Assembly (NCBI GenBank): GCA_029556545.1
Contig: JAKQEQ010000193.1
Coordinates: 231,449-295,448, forward strand
Direction of reading: 5' to 3'
Length of the DNA stretch: 64,000 nucleotides
DNA from: Candidatus Hydrogenedentota bacterium
GTDB lineage: Bacteria; Hydrogenedentota; Hydrogenedentia; Hydrogenedentales; JAGMZX01
The position numbers were made by a program, and so were the translations under genes. Positions 33,450-42,368 of this stretch are shown here, piece by piece; positions within the stretch are counted from its first letter, which is position 1; each line of letters begins with the position of its first letter. The notes beneath the pieces were generated by a model. That model searched no databases. It was given only the letters and a program-made list of their open reading frames with translations, and was not told where the DNA came from.

Positions 33450-35897
33450 ATGACCCACGCGAGATTCGCGGACGTGGCGCTGCCCGTGCCGGTGGACCGC
33501 CCGTTCACCTACGCGGTGCCCGAGAGCCTTCAGGCGCGGGTGTGCGCGGGTATGCGCGCGCTCGTGCCGGTGCAGCGCCGTGTCGAGACGGGCTACATCG
33601 TCGCCTTGCGCGAAACGACGGAGATCGAGAAGGTCCGCCACATCGTCGACTTGCCCGACGAAGATCCGGTGTTCGATCCGCCCATGCTCGATCTCTGCCG
33701 CTGGATCGCCGACTACTATTGCTGCTCGTGGGGCGAGGCGCTGCGCAGTGCGGCGCCGCCCGGCGTTGCCGCGTCCACCACGATGCGTTACCGCCTCGTA
33801 GCGGAGCGGCTCAGCGACGGACGCTTCACGGAGCGGCAGCAACATGTTGTCGCGGAGTTGTACCGGCGCGGCCCGCTTACCGAGCGGCAGCTCGCGCACG
33901 TCGCGGAACACGAAGCGTTGCGCGGGACGCTGCGCGCGCTGGTCCAGCGCGGCGTGATCATCGCGGAACCGCTTCTGCGCGCGGGCGTCTCGATTCGTAC
34001 CGAGACTTACGCGCGGCTTGTCGAAGAGAACGTGCTCGAGGGCGAGGCGCTCGAAACCATGATGCGACGCGCGCCCAGACAGGCGGCAGTTTATCTCGAC
34101 CTGTTGCACGGCGCGCCGGAGCGTGCGGCCACGACGCTGTACGAAAAACATGGCGTGAATGCGACGGTCCTGCGCGAACTGGAGAAGAAGGGCCTGATCG
34201 CGCGCTTCGAGCGCGAACTCTACCGCGCCCCGGAATTGCATAACGACGCCGGCGCGGCGCTCAAGCACACCTTGAACGACGAACAGCAGGCGGCGCTTGA
34301 CGCGGTCGTGGGTGCCGCGACGGCCCGCCGATTCCAGACGTTTCTCCTGAAGGGCGTCACCGGTTCCGGCAAGACCGAGGTGTATTTACAGGCCATCGAG
34401 CACGTGCTTGCGATGGGCCGCCAGGCGATCATGCTGGTGCCGGAAATCTCGTTGACGCCGCAGACCGTCGGGCGATTCGTCGCGCGGTTCCGCGAGGACA
34501 TCGCCGTGCTCCACAGCGGTCTGGGCGCGGGCGAACGCTACGACGAATGGCGTCGCGCGCGGCGCGGCGAAGTGCGCATCGTCGTGGGCGCGCGCTCGGC
34601 GGTTTTCGCGCCGCTGAGCGATGTCGGCCTGATCATCGTGGACGAGGAGCACGACGGTTCGTACAAGCAGAACGACGCGCCCCGCTACCACGCGCGCGAC
34701 GTGGCCATCATGCGGGCGCGCGCCGCCGGGGCCGTGTGCGTGCTCGGCTCGGCCACGCCGTCCATCGAGTCCGGCTACAACAGCGAGCGGGGCAAGTTCA
34801 CGCGTCTCGAGTTGCGCCGCCGCGCGACGCAGGCCGCGCTGCCCGAGGTGCGGCTTATCGATATGCGCATCGAGATTGTCGAGATGGGCGGACAGGTCAT
34901 TCTGTCTCGCAGTCTCGAAGACGCCGTAAATCAGCGGCTTGCCGACAAGGAACAGGTGATCCTGTTGTTGAACCGGCGCGGGTTCGCCCCTTTCGTGTTG
35001 TGCCCGATGTGCGGTTGGGTCGCGTCGTGCCGCGACTGTCAGGTCAGCCTCACCTATCACCAGCATAGCGGCAACCTGCGCTGCCATTACTGCAACGCGG
35101 CGCGGCCCAAGCCGGCGGTGTGCGAAGCCTGCCATTTCAACCCGCTGATCTATCTTGGCACGGGCACGCAAAAGGTCGAGGACTACCTCCTGCGCGCGTT
35201 CGCCGGTGCGCGCATCGAGCGCATGGACGCGGACACGACGGCGGGCAAAGGCGGCCACGCGAAGATTCTCGGCCGCTTCGCCAACGGGGAGATAGACTTG
35301 CTCGTCGGCACGCAGATGCTCGCGAAGGGCCACGACTACCCCGGCGTCACGCTCGTCGGCGTGATCAACGCGGACACCGGACTCGCGTTGCCCGATTTCC
35401 GCGCCGCCGAAAACACGTTTCAGTTGCTTACACAGGTGGCCGGGCGCGCCGGGCGCGGTGACCGCCCGGGGCAGGTCTACCTGCAGACGTACCGGCCCAA
35501 GCACTACGCGGTGCAGGCCGCGCTGCAACATGATTACGAGGCGTTTTACCGGAGCGAACTGGCCTATCGTCGCGGCGCCGGCTACCCGCCGTATCGGCGC
35601 ATGGCCAATTTCCTTCTCGAATCCGAGGACCCGCAGCTCGCGGAGCGGCACGCCGTGCTGCTGCGCCGCATCGCGCGCGAACAACGCGACGCGCTCGGCG
35701 GCAATGTGGGCATTATCGGCCCAGCACAGGCGATGATCCGACGGGTGAAAAAGAAATACCGATGGAATCTGGCGTTGCTGTGTGGGCATGCGAAGCAACT
35801 GAACCGATTGACCCGCGCCGTAGCCGATGCCTTCGCCGAGGCGGCGGACAGCCGCCGCGTGCAGCTCAAGGTGGACGTGGACCCCCATGGGTTCTAG
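33450..35897 (+). CDS. priA: Primosomal replication restart helicase PriA
   Basis: 815 aa from the ATG at 33450 (MTHARFADVALPVPVDRPFT, the normal PriA N-terminus). The frame is open for 25 more codons upstream but those are not PriA-like. No strong ribosome binding site is visible. Motifs: Walker A GVTGSGKTE (about residue 301), DEEH helicase box (VDEEHDGSYKQ, about 397), and the eight-Cys zinc region (CPMCGWVASCRDC, then CHYC and CEAC, about 515-565). The SF2 C-terminal motif QVAGRAGRGDRPG is near 667. Length and order match the family. PriA reloads the replisome at stalled forks in the cytoplasm. It is transcribed away from the NUDIX fusion gene. Confidence 0.97.
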   Translation: MTHARFADVALPVPVDRPFTYAVPESLQARVCAGMRALVPVQRRVETGYIVALRETTEIEKVRHIVDLPDEDPVFDPPMLDLCRWIADYYCCSWGEALRSAAPPGVAASTTMRYRLVAERLSDGRFTERQQHVVAELYRRGPLTERQLAHVAEHEALRGTLRALVQRGVIIAEPLLRAGVSIRTETYARLVEENVLEGEALETMMRRAPRQAAVYLDLLHGAPERAATTLYEKHGVNATVLRELEKKGLIARFERELYRAPELHNDAGAALKHTLNDEQQAALDAVVGAATARRFQTFLLKGVTGSGKTEVYLQAIEHVLAMGRQAIMLVPEISLTPQTVGRFVARFREDIAVLHSGLGAGERYDEWRRARRGEVRIVVGARSAVFAPLSDVGLIIVDEEHDGSYKQNDAPRYHARDVAIMRARAAGAVCVLGSATPSIESGYNSERGKFTRLELRRRATQAALPEVRLIDMRIEIVEMGGQVILSRSLEDAVNQRLADKEQVILLLNRRGFAPFVLCPMCGWVASCRDCQVSLTYHQHSGNLRCHYCNAARPKPAVCEACHFNPLIYLGTGTQKVEDYLLRAFAGARIERMDADTTAGKGGHAKILGRFANGEIDLLVGTQMLAKGHDYPGVTLVGVINADTGLALPDFRAAENTFQLLTQVAGRAGRGDRPGQVYLQTYRPKHYAVQAALQHDYEAFYRSELAYRRGAGYPPYRRMANFLLESEDPQLAERHAVLLRRIAREQRDALGGNVGIIGPAQAMIRRVKKKYRWNLALLCGHAKQLNRLTRAVADAFAEAADSRRVQLKVDVDPHGF

Positions 35898-35914
35898 CGG
35901 CTTGTGCTGTACGA

Positions 35915-35932
35915 TGCGGGCTGAGGCCCGCA
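35915..35932. repeat. REP-like palindrome (TGCGGGC-TGAG-GCCCGCA)
   Basis: A perfect 7-bp-arm hairpin starting 18 nt after the priA stop. It could act as a transcription terminator or mRNA stabiliser, but no T-tract follows. Confidence 0.65.
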
Positions 35933-36035
35933 CTACAAACTACGCCGAGAGCCGTGCAGGTTGTTCCTCGATGGTGCGGATCGCGTATGCTGTGGGCGCA
36001 AGACGCATAACATCGGTCAACATTGGGAGATACAC

Positions 36036-36536
36036 ATGATAGCAAGAAAAACCGTGCTTGCAGCCCTGCTGGCGGGCATCGTGCTGTCAGGTTGCGGCGG
36101 TGAGCTCCCGCCGAGCGCGACTGTGCCTCAAGATGCCCGGCCGGTTACACAACCGTCGGTGGCCATACCGCAAGAAGGCCCGCCAGTTGCGAGACCGGCA
36201 GCGACCGTGCCGGAGGAGAGCAACGTGAAACCGGCCTCGGACGCGGCTGTACCGCGGGAGACGGAGGTTGTTCCGCCGATGGATGCGGCCGCGCTGCACG
36301 CGGCGCTGCTAGGGACGTCGTGGAGCGTGGGAGACCTTCAAATCTCATTCCTGGACGAGCAGAAGGTCTTCGCGAAGGGCGGCATGGTGGCCGACCTGAC
36401 GATCGAGGGACTCACCGCGTCCTACACGCTCGACAACGGCGTAATCACCGCGACCGCCGCGGGCCGCACGCTCACAGCCACGTGGGACGGTCAGACGCTG
36501 CGCGTGGCGGGCAACGAGGCCGTGCGGATCAAGTGA
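36036..36536 (+). CDS. Small lipoprotein, unknown function
   Basis: 166 aa. The ATG at 36036 has GGGAG 6 nt upstream. The N-terminus MIARKTVLAALLAGIVLSGC is a textbook lipoprotein signal with lipobox LSGC, so Cys20 should be lipidated. Residues about 25-75 are Pro/Val-rich with repeated PQEGPPVARP and VPEESNVKP units, probably a flexible tether. Residues about 90-166 form a compact beta domain (LLGTSWSVGDLQISFLDEQK, then ITATAAGRTLTATWDG), lipocalin-like in style. No family recognised. It lies between priA and the phosphoesterase gene, apparently on its own. Confidence 0.8.
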   Translation: MIARKTVLAALLAGIVLSGCGGELPPSATVPQDARPVTQPSVAIPQEGPPVARPAATVPEESNVKPASDAAVPRETEVVPPMDAAALHAALLGTSWSVGDLQISFLDEQKVFAKGGMVADLTIEGLTASYTLDNGVITATAAGRTLTATWDGQTLRVAGNEAVRIK

Positions 36537-36581
36537 ATCCGGTTTACGCCGAGGAAAGGCGCGCGGTGTGCGGACCGTGTT

Positions 36582-36621
36582 CATGGGACCTATAGGTCAT
36601 ATAGGTCATATATGGCGCATA
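36582..36621. repeat. TATAGGTCA-type repeat block
   Basis: ATGGGACCTATAGGTCATA followed by another TAGGTCATATATGG unit. It is related to the degenerate block at 33290-33349 through the shared TATGGGACC/TATAGG words. It lies between the lipoprotein and metallophosphoesterase genes. Confidence 0.6.
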
Positions 36622-36669
36622 AGCTGGAAGACGTTGCTTCTGGCATAAGGCGACAAGTACAAGGAGCGA

Positions 36670-38550
36670 ATGATGCACGCTACGTTGAGCAAGGCTGTGT
36701 CGCTGGTTCTCCTCTCTGCGTTGGCCGCGGCGCAACCGAATCCCTGGACGGAAAAGCCGTTTCTCGAAACGCCGGGACAGTTCCACTTTGCCATCGTGGG
36801 CGATCGTACCGGCGGGCATCGCGAGGGTGTCTTCGAGGCCGCCCTCGAGAAGGCGAATTTCCTTCGTCCGTGCTTTGTAATGTCGGTCGGCGATTTCATC
36901 GAAGGGTACGAGCATGACGGGCCGACTATTGACCAGGAATGGGACGAGGTGGCCACGGCCGTGGATAACGCGCTCGACATGCGCTTCTTCTATCTTCCCG
37001 GGAATCACGACATACACTGGAAGGAGGAGACGGGCCTCGTATCGGAGGAGCGTTGGCGGGCGCGCTTCGGGCGTACCTACTACCACTTCGTCCACGAGAA
37101 TGTCCTGTTCCTGTGCCTCTGTACGGAAGACCCGCCGCCGAGCAGCCTTAGCGACACTCAGATCGCATATTTCAAGGAAGCGCTCGAGGAACACCCGGAC
37201 GCGCGCTGGACCTGTGTCTTCATGCACAAGCCGATGTGGGCGCTGTCTGAAGCGAAGGGTTGGGACGCTTTCGAGGCCCTGCTGCAAGACCGGCCCTATA
37301 CTGTCTTCGCGGGACATTGGCACGATTACGCAAAATTCGAGCGGCATGGGCGCGCGCACTACGTGCTGGGCACGTGCGGCGGTTCGAGCCAGTTGCGCGG
37401 GATCGCCCACGGCGAGATCGACCATCTGGCGTGGGTCACCATGACCGACGACGGGCCGCGGGTCGCCAATCTATTCCTCGATGGTATCGCGAGCGACGTG
37501 GTGCGCACGGAGAGGACGCGGGGCTTCGCCGCGGCGTTGAGCGACGGTGGATTTGTGACCCAGGAGCCGCTGGCGATTGGCAGCCAATTCTTCAGCGGCG
37601 GTACGGCGACCTTGAAGTTCAAGAACCCGCTGGACGCGCCCGTGCGGGTGAAAGCGCACATCGCCCCGGATCTCCTCTTGTGGCCCGAGCCGAGCCGCCT
37701 TGACATAGCGCTTGAACCGCTCGGCGAGGCGACCGTCGACGTCGCCTTGACGCTGTATCAGCCCATGCCGTCCGCCATGCTGCGCCCCCTGCCGGTGTTG
37801 TGGAACGCCGAGGTCGCCGCGGACGGCGGACCGGCGACTTCCGTTGACGGACGCCTCGCCTTGCATGTGGTCGCGCCGAAGACAAGCGCGCAGCGCGACG
37901 AACCGATAATGTTCGACGGCGATCTGGCCGAGTGGCAGTGGCTTTATTGGCAGTGTTACGTGCCGGGCGCGATTACGGGAAACCACGCGCTCTGGACCGG
38001 GGCGCAGGACGGCGCTTTTCGCTTCTCCGTCGAGCATGACGATGCGTATCTTTACATTGGCATTGAAGTGATTGACGACGTGCTGACGTTGAGTCCCGGC
38101 CGGGAGGCATGGAAGCAGGACGGCCTGCGCGTCTACATCGACGGACGGAACATCTTCCAGGTCCAGAGTGCGCCGGGCGGCAAGGAATTCGAGCAGTTCC
38201 TGCTTGTGGCGCTCAGCCCCGGTGACGGGCAGGAACTGTATCGCGCGAGCGACCTGCCCGAGGGGACGAAGGCCGTGTGCAGCATGACGCCCGACGGCTA
38301 CACCATGGAGATCGGCATCCCGGCGGCGTATCTGGATGAGAAGGCCGGCATCCCGTGGCAGACGGCGCGTATCAACCTCTGCATGACCGACGTGGACGGC
38401 GACCTGCTCGCGCCCAGGACCTACCTTTGGTGGCAGCCCGATTGGAACAGCTTGGGCGACAACCCGCAGTCGGGCGTCTTCTGGCGGGTCACGCCCGCGC
38501 CCGCAGAGGGCGCGGAAAGCACGGAGGGGGAGGCGTCGGTCGCGCCGTGA
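36670..38550 (+). CDS. Exported metallophosphoesterase with CBM9-like C-terminal domain
   Basis: 626 aa. AAGGAGCGA precedes a double ATG (36670 or 36673). A short signal peptide ends near residue 21 (SALAAAQ). Residues about 40-290 carry calcineurin-type metal motifs: AIVGDRTG, SVGDFI, PGNHD and AGHWHDY. Those motifs should hold two metal ions for phosphoester hydrolysis. A middle beta region (about 295-400) follows. Residues about 410-610 resemble a CBM9/DOMON-like sugar-binding domain (MFDGDLAEWQW; EHDDAYLYIGIEVIDD). The substrate is likely a sugar phosphate, nucleotide or phospholipid outside the cytoplasm. A monocistronic gene, tail-to-tail with the secretin operon, 6 nt between stops. 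Confidence 0.88.
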   Translation: MMHATLSKAVSLVLLSALAAAQPNPWTEKPFLETPGQFHFAIVGDRTGGHREGVFEAALEKANFLRPCFVMSVGDFIEGYEHDGPTIDQEWDEVATAVDNALDMRFFYLPGNHDIHWKEETGLVSEERWRARFGRTYYHFVHENVLFLCLCTEDPPPSSLSDTQIAYFKEALEEHPDARWTCVFMHKPMWALSEAKGWDAFEALLQDRPYTVFAGHWHDYAKFERHGRAHYVLGTCGGSSQLRGIAHGEIDHLAWVTMTDDGPRVANLFLDGIASDVVRTERTRGFAAALSDGGFVTQEPLAIGSQFFSGGTATLKFKNPLDAPVRVKAHIAPDLLLWPEPSRLDIALEPLGEATVDVALTLYQPMPSAMLRPLPVLWNAEVAADGGPATSVDGRLALHVVAPKTSAQRDEPIMFDGDLAEWQWLYWQCYVPGAITGNHALWTGAQDGAFRFSVEHDDAYLYIGIEVIDDVLTLSPGREAWKQDGLRVYIDGRNIFQVQSAPGGKEFEQFLLVALSPGDGQELYRASDLPEGTKAVCSMTPDGYTMEIGIPAAYLDEKAGIPWQTARINLCMTDVDGDLLAPRTYLWWQPDWNSLGDNPQSGVFWRVTPAPAEGAESTEGEASVAP

Positions 38551-38556
38551 CGGTGG

Positions 38557-39597
38557 TCAGCGCACGGTCTGCATGGTCGTCAGCTCGCGTTCGATGGACT
38601 CGCTGCTGACGTATTCACCGCCCCGCTCGCGCCAGAAATGCAGCGCGTTAACGGCGTGCTGGTTCTCGTTCAGCTTGCGCAGGTCGACAATGGTCGGCGT
38701 CACGAAAATCAGCAAGTGACTGAAATCCGCCTCCGACTTGCGCGCCCGGAACGGCACGCCCAGGATGGGCACCGCGCCGATGATGGGCACGCGGCGCTCG
38801 CTCCGGCGCACGACCCGGGTAGTCAGGCCGCCGATCACGAGGGTCTGGCCGTTCGGCACGATCACGAAGCCGGTCTGTGAACGCTTCGCGAACACGGGCA
38901 GATCCACGCCGCGCAGGTTCTCGATGCGCGCCACCTCGCTCACATCCAGTTGCTGCAGGTTCAGTTCCACCGTGTCGTTAGGTAGAATCGTGGGAACTAT
39001 GGACAGATTGACGCCGATATCCTGGAATGTTACGCCTAATTGCATGTTGCCCTTGGCGTCATACGCAACATTCTGGTAGGGAACCTGGCCGCCCGCCTTG
39101 ATCACCGCCGTGCCTCCATTTACAACAAGCACCTCCGGCTTGGATACCAGGTCCACGTCCCGCTTGCGTTCCAGAGCGCGGAAGGTGGCCTCCACGGTGC
39201 CATATCCCGGACTGATCACGCTGGCGGTCAGGCCGACGCCCGCGCGGGTTTGTATCGTGTTTGTGAGGGTGTTGTCTTCATCCGGCCGCAGCGGGGGCGT
39301 CGTCCCGGTGGGATTGAAGAGGCTCTGCGTCGGTACAGGAAGGGTTACATCCTCAAAATCCCCCGTGGGATTGAAGACGTTGGTAACGACCTGCTGGAGG
39401 GATCCACTCTGTTCCTCGCCGCGCACGAAGCGGGTGTAGTTCAGGTTCGCGCCTATGTCGCGCACACCGCGCTCGTTCGTCTCGCTGATAAGCACCTGAA
39501 TCTGGACTTGTCGAATGTCCCGCGGGGCTTGATCCTGGGCGGCGGCCCGGCCCAGCACGAGGCCCGCGAGCAGCATATGGACCAAGAACCCGCGCAT
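38557..39597 (-). CDS. Short secretin-domain protein (type II/III secretion family)
   Basis: 346 aa with a signal peptide ending GRAAAQ (about residue 21). It begins with the pre-secretin strand VQIQVLISETNERGVRDIG. It ends in a secretin homology domain: LVSKPEVLVVNGGTAVIKAG, IGVNLSIVPTI, NGQTLVIGGLT and the VPIIGAVPILGVPF signature, then LLIFVTPTIVD. N-terminal N0/N1 ring domains of a full GspD (about 650 aa) are missing. It may rely on the neighbouring secretin-like protein. ATG at 39597 overlaps the upstream stop by one base (TGATG), indicating translational coupling. Last gene of a four-gene operon. Confidence 0.85.
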   Translation of the reverse strand: MRGFLVHMLLAGLVLGRAAAQDQAPRDIRQVQIQVLISETNERGVRDIGANLNYTRFVRGEEQSGSLQQVVTNVFNPTGDFEDVTLPVPTQSLFNPTGTTPPLRPDEDNTLTNTIQTRAGVGLTASVISPGYGTVEATFRALERKRDVDLVSKPEVLVVNGGTAVIKAGGQVPYQNVAYDAKGNMQLGVTFQDIGVNLSIVPTILPNDTVELNLQQLDVSEVARIENLRGVDLPVFAKRSQTGFVIVPNGQTLVIGGLTTRVVRRSERRVPIIGAVPILGVPFRARKSEADFSHLLIFVTPTIVDLRKLNENQHAVNALHFWRERGGEYVSSESIERELTTMQTVR

Positions 39598-40772
39598 CAG
39601 TTGCCTCCTCCGCCTAAGCTCGAGGTCACGTCATCTTTTGGGATGGGACCGGTGATCGTCTCGCCTAGACTCTGGGGTAGTTCCGTGATCCCCTCCACAA
39701 TCCCCGTGATCACGTCCCGCGGAAATCCTTTTTTGGGCTCCTGCTCCGTATCGAGGTGCTCTTCCATGAACCCGAATTCGCCGCCGACGGTGTATGCGGG
39801 CCGCCACTGCTCCGCCTTGAGCAAGAACACGAGTTCGCGCCGGCCATCCTCTGTGGATTGGCTGCCCAGCCCGGTTGAGACGGGTACCTGCGGCACCGCG
39901 ATCGGGGAAAGCCGCTGAATCGTCGCGTTCAGGAGGTCTTCGCCCTGGGTGAGCCACGGCAGTGTCGACAGGTTCTTGTTGTGCGTGTTGCGATACAGAC
40001 CGCCGAGGACAAGGACTTGACCGTGCTGCACCCAGACATTGGTCGATATCTCACGGGAAACGAACTCGGGCACGCTGATGGCGTTCGTAGTGCCCGAAAA
40101 GGGGCCGGACGTGCTGGCAAGGGAGTCGTCAAGCGCCACCGTGATGCGCTGACCTTCTTCCTTCACCGAGGCCGTTATCTCGAGATTAATGAAAGTGTCT
40201 TCCGTCGTCGCGGGATTCCCGTCATCGTCGATGATGCCCAGCGCCTTCACGCTCAGGATCACACCCGTAGGCCGGAAACTGGTTACCTGCACCGCGGTGG
40301 CCCCCACGACCCGCGTGTCCTCGAACGGGATGTCCTGCGTCGTCTCGATCTTGGTGGGCACTTCCTGACCGACAAGGACCATGACCTTGGGTTGCGCCAG
40401 TATGGCGGCGCGGTTCTGATGGACCAGCGCCTGGATCACCGCCTCGATGTCGCCGTAGTTGGTCGCGATGCGGTCCAGAAACACCGTGATGCCGGAAAAC
40501 GTATTCGCCGGAAATGTGACGTCGGCGCTCGTGATGTTCCCGTTACCGCTGCTGACGCGCAGATACGGTCTCACCTCATTACGTTGCTTGAAATAGGCGC
40601 TCAGGCCGGTGTCCACGCCCTTGGTCGTCTGATACTCGATGATCTTGACCGAGACGCTCACCTGCTGGCGCTCCGTTGGGGGCGGGGAAGCGGCCTCTTC
40701 TTGCGCGACGGGTGCGAGCAACGGCGACAGGCACAAAGCCGCAGCTCCGATATATCGCAATATCTTCATCAT
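39597..40772 (-). CDS. Secretin-like outer-membrane protein, paralogue of the next gene
   Basis: 391 aa from 40772 (the adjacent ATG at 40769 is about equally good; GGAG lies just upstream). Signal peptide about 1-24 (LCLSPLLAPVAQ). It shares the layout of the downstream protein: VSVSVKIIEYQTTKGVDTGL, AILAQPKVMVLVGQEVPTKI, then TGVILSVKALGI and WVQHGQVLVLGGLY near residue 285. The final VPIIGxIPxLG signature of true secretins is replaced by LSTLPWLTQGED. The C-terminus is Gly-rich. Probably a divergent partner subunit rather than a complete channel. Starts 4 nt after the TPR lipoprotein stop. Confidence 0.75.
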   Translation of the reverse strand: MMKILRYIGAAALCLSPLLAPVAQEEAASPPPTERQQVSVSVKIIEYQTTKGVDTGLSAYFKQRNEVRPYLRVSSGNGNITSADVTFPANTFSGITVFLDRIATNYGDIEAVIQALVHQNRAAILAQPKVMVLVGQEVPTKIETTQDIPFEDTRVVGATAVQVTSFRPTGVILSVKALGIIDDDGNPATTEDTFINLEITASVKEEGQRITVALDDSLASTSGPFSGTTNAISVPEFVSREISTNVWVQHGQVLVLGGLYRNTHNKNLSTLPWLTQGEDLLNATIQRLSPIAVPQVPVSTGLGSQSTEDGRRELVFLLKAEQWRPAYTVGGEFGFMEEHLDTEQEPKKGFPRDVITGIVEGITELPQSLGETITGPIPKDDVTSSLGGGGN

Positions 40773-40776
40773 GCTC

Positions 40777-41838
40777 CTACCGCGCATACGAGCCCACGCA
40801 CTCGTAGCGGACCACGTTCTCGATGGCGTCGAAGTTGGAGAACCGCACGCTGAACGCCCGTACTTGCTTCGGACTCAGCGTGCCCAAGCTCACCGTTTGG
40901 GTTTCATATACCAGCCCGCCGAAGCCGTAGATGGTCACCGTAATCTGAACCTGATGTAACGGGTCCTGACTGCGATTCACGACCTGGCCGCTCACGTTGT
41001 AGAAAATGTCGCGGTAGCTGCGGGCGTACAAGTGCTCCCGCCCGCTCCGGAACGACGCGGTATTGAAGATCACCAGCGGTGTGCTTTCCGCCTCGCGGCG
41101 CATCACCTCCTCGGGAGTCAAGATGACCAGTTGCCCGTCCGCGCCGCGCTCGACCCGCGATCGGATGGTGGCGTCATACGCAAGTTCCGGCCACTTCGAC
41201 AGGACTTCCTCGTACACCGCCCCGGCCTCCGAATACCGCCCGCCGCGCCAGTAACCGTCGGCCAATTCCAGCTTATACGCCAGTACGCCGGGGTCGGCCG
41301 CCACTCTCGCTTCTGCCTGGGCCACCCGCTGTGCCGCCTCGTCCGCTGTTTGGTAGCGCTTGCCGATTTCTTCTTCGACGAGCCGCGCATACTCGCGGCA
41401 TGCCGCGGCGTAGTCGCCGGCGGGCGCCAGTTCGAGGTATTCGTTAAAGTAATTCAGCGCATCCGGGAAGCCGCTGATCCGGTAGTACGTCACGCCGAGG
41501 AAATACCGCGCGTCGATTGCCGCGCGTGTTTCGGGATACTGCGAGACCACGTGATGCAGCCGCGGCAACACATTCGAGTATTCGCCCGCGTCCAAGCGCC
41601 GCCGCGCGGTGTCCAGTTCTTTGGCCGCCGTTCCTTCGCTGGCGGGACCGCCGCCGTCCGTGTAACTGGCGCCGGAGGGGGCCACTATATAATATCCGGG
41701 GGTCTTGCATCCCGCCGCCGCCAAGGCCGCACACGCCAGCAGGAAGACGCCGCCGCGCCGGCGTAACCCGACCCGCGCCGTCTCCGACCCGCGCCGCTTC
41801 GTCACAAACTGCATGAATTCGGATTCTTCTCCGGTCAC
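40777..41838 (-). CDS. TPR-containing lipoprotein
   Basis: 353 aa from a GTG at 41838 that overlaps the upstream TAG (TAGTG); an ATG at 41814 is an alternative. After a basic N-terminus comes FLLACAALAAAGC, a lipobox with Cys at about residue 44. Residues about 70-210 are helical with TPR-like spacing (ARYFLGVTYYRISGFPDAL; LELADGYWRGGRYSEAGAVY). The C-terminal about 100 residues form a beta domain (YARSYRDIFYNVSGQVVNRS; KQVRAFSVRFSNFD) like FxLYD domains. In secretion systems small TPR lipoproteins (pilotins) help secretin assembly. The operon position just before two secretins supports that role here by inference. Confidence 0.78.
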   Translation of the reverse strand: MTGEESEFMQFVTKRRGSETARVGLRRRGGVFLLACAALAAAGCKTPGYYIVAPSGASYTDGGGPASEGTAAKELDTARRRLDAGEYSNVLPRLHHVVSQYPETRAAIDARYFLGVTYYRISGFPDALNYFNEYLELAPAGDYAAACREYARLVEEEIGKRYQTADEAAQRVAQAEARVAADPGVLAYKLELADGYWRGGRYSEAGAVYEEVLSKWPELAYDATIRSRVERGADGQLVILTPEEVMRREAESTPLVIFNTASFRSGREHLYARSYRDIFYNVSGQVVNRSQDPLHQVQITVTIYGFGGLVYETQTVSLGTLSPKQVRAFSVRFSNFDAIENVVRYECVGSYAR

Positions 41839-42245
41839 TACTTCTGGCTCTTCAGGTGCGCAAGCACGGCGTCTGTCAGGTCGTCCGCCTCAATGGGCGT
41901 TTCCAGAGAAGCCAAGTAGCCCTTTGCCACCACCAAGTCATAGTCGGACTGTTGTCCCACCTCGACGATCACACGCACCGCGTGATCACTGGCCTGGCTT
42001 ATCAGGTAGTAGAATTTGGCCGTGCCACGCTCGATCTTCTTCTTGATAAGTTCGGCGTACTCGGGCGTCGCCTTAATGACAGCCTCGTAGTTCACTTCGC
42101 CGGGTTTGCTGAAATCCGCCGCATTGCCCCAGTAGACCTTCTGCCCGTCCAATTTCTCGGGCGGTATCCTGTAAGTGCCTGCCTGCACAGGAGATACCAA
42201 TATCATGACTGCCAGGGTCGCGGCGACCCATGCCTTCACTTGCAT
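41838..42245 (-). CDS. Small secreted protein of the secretin operon
   Basis: 135 aa. AAGGGA lies 8 nt before the ATG. A signal peptide ends SPVQAG (about residue 22). The mature part is soluble and charged (YEAVIKATPEYAELIKKKIE; VRVIVEVGQQSDYDLVVAKG), without Cys or catalytic motifs. It reads like a small regulator or periplasmic adaptor. No family recognised. First gene of the operon, about 88 nt downstream of its promoter. Confidence 0.75.
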   Translation of the reverse strand: MQVKAWVAATLAVMILVSPVQAGTYRIPPEKLDGQKVYWGNAADFSKPGEVNYEAVIKATPEYAELIKKKIERGTAKFYYLISQASDHAVRVIVEVGQQSDYDLVVAKGYLASLETPIEADDLTDAVLAHLKSQK

Positions 42246-42339
42246 TGGTTCTGTCCCTTCTCTTCGTAACCGAACCCCAACTCCGCCAGCTGAACGTCCG
42301 CCCGTTCAGTCCGCCCGCCCACAAATGCTATCTATGATA

Positions 42340-42368
42340 ATTCTAGGTGCGCGGGAGGCGCTTGTCAA
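42340..42368 (-). promoter_or_regulatory. Sigma-70-type promoter of the secretin operon
   Basis: On the minus strand TTGACA (42368-42363) and TAGAAT (42345-42340) are separated by exactly 17 nt, near consensus for both boxes. The start would fall near 42333, giving a leader of about 88 nt before the ATG at 42245. Confidence 0.75.
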
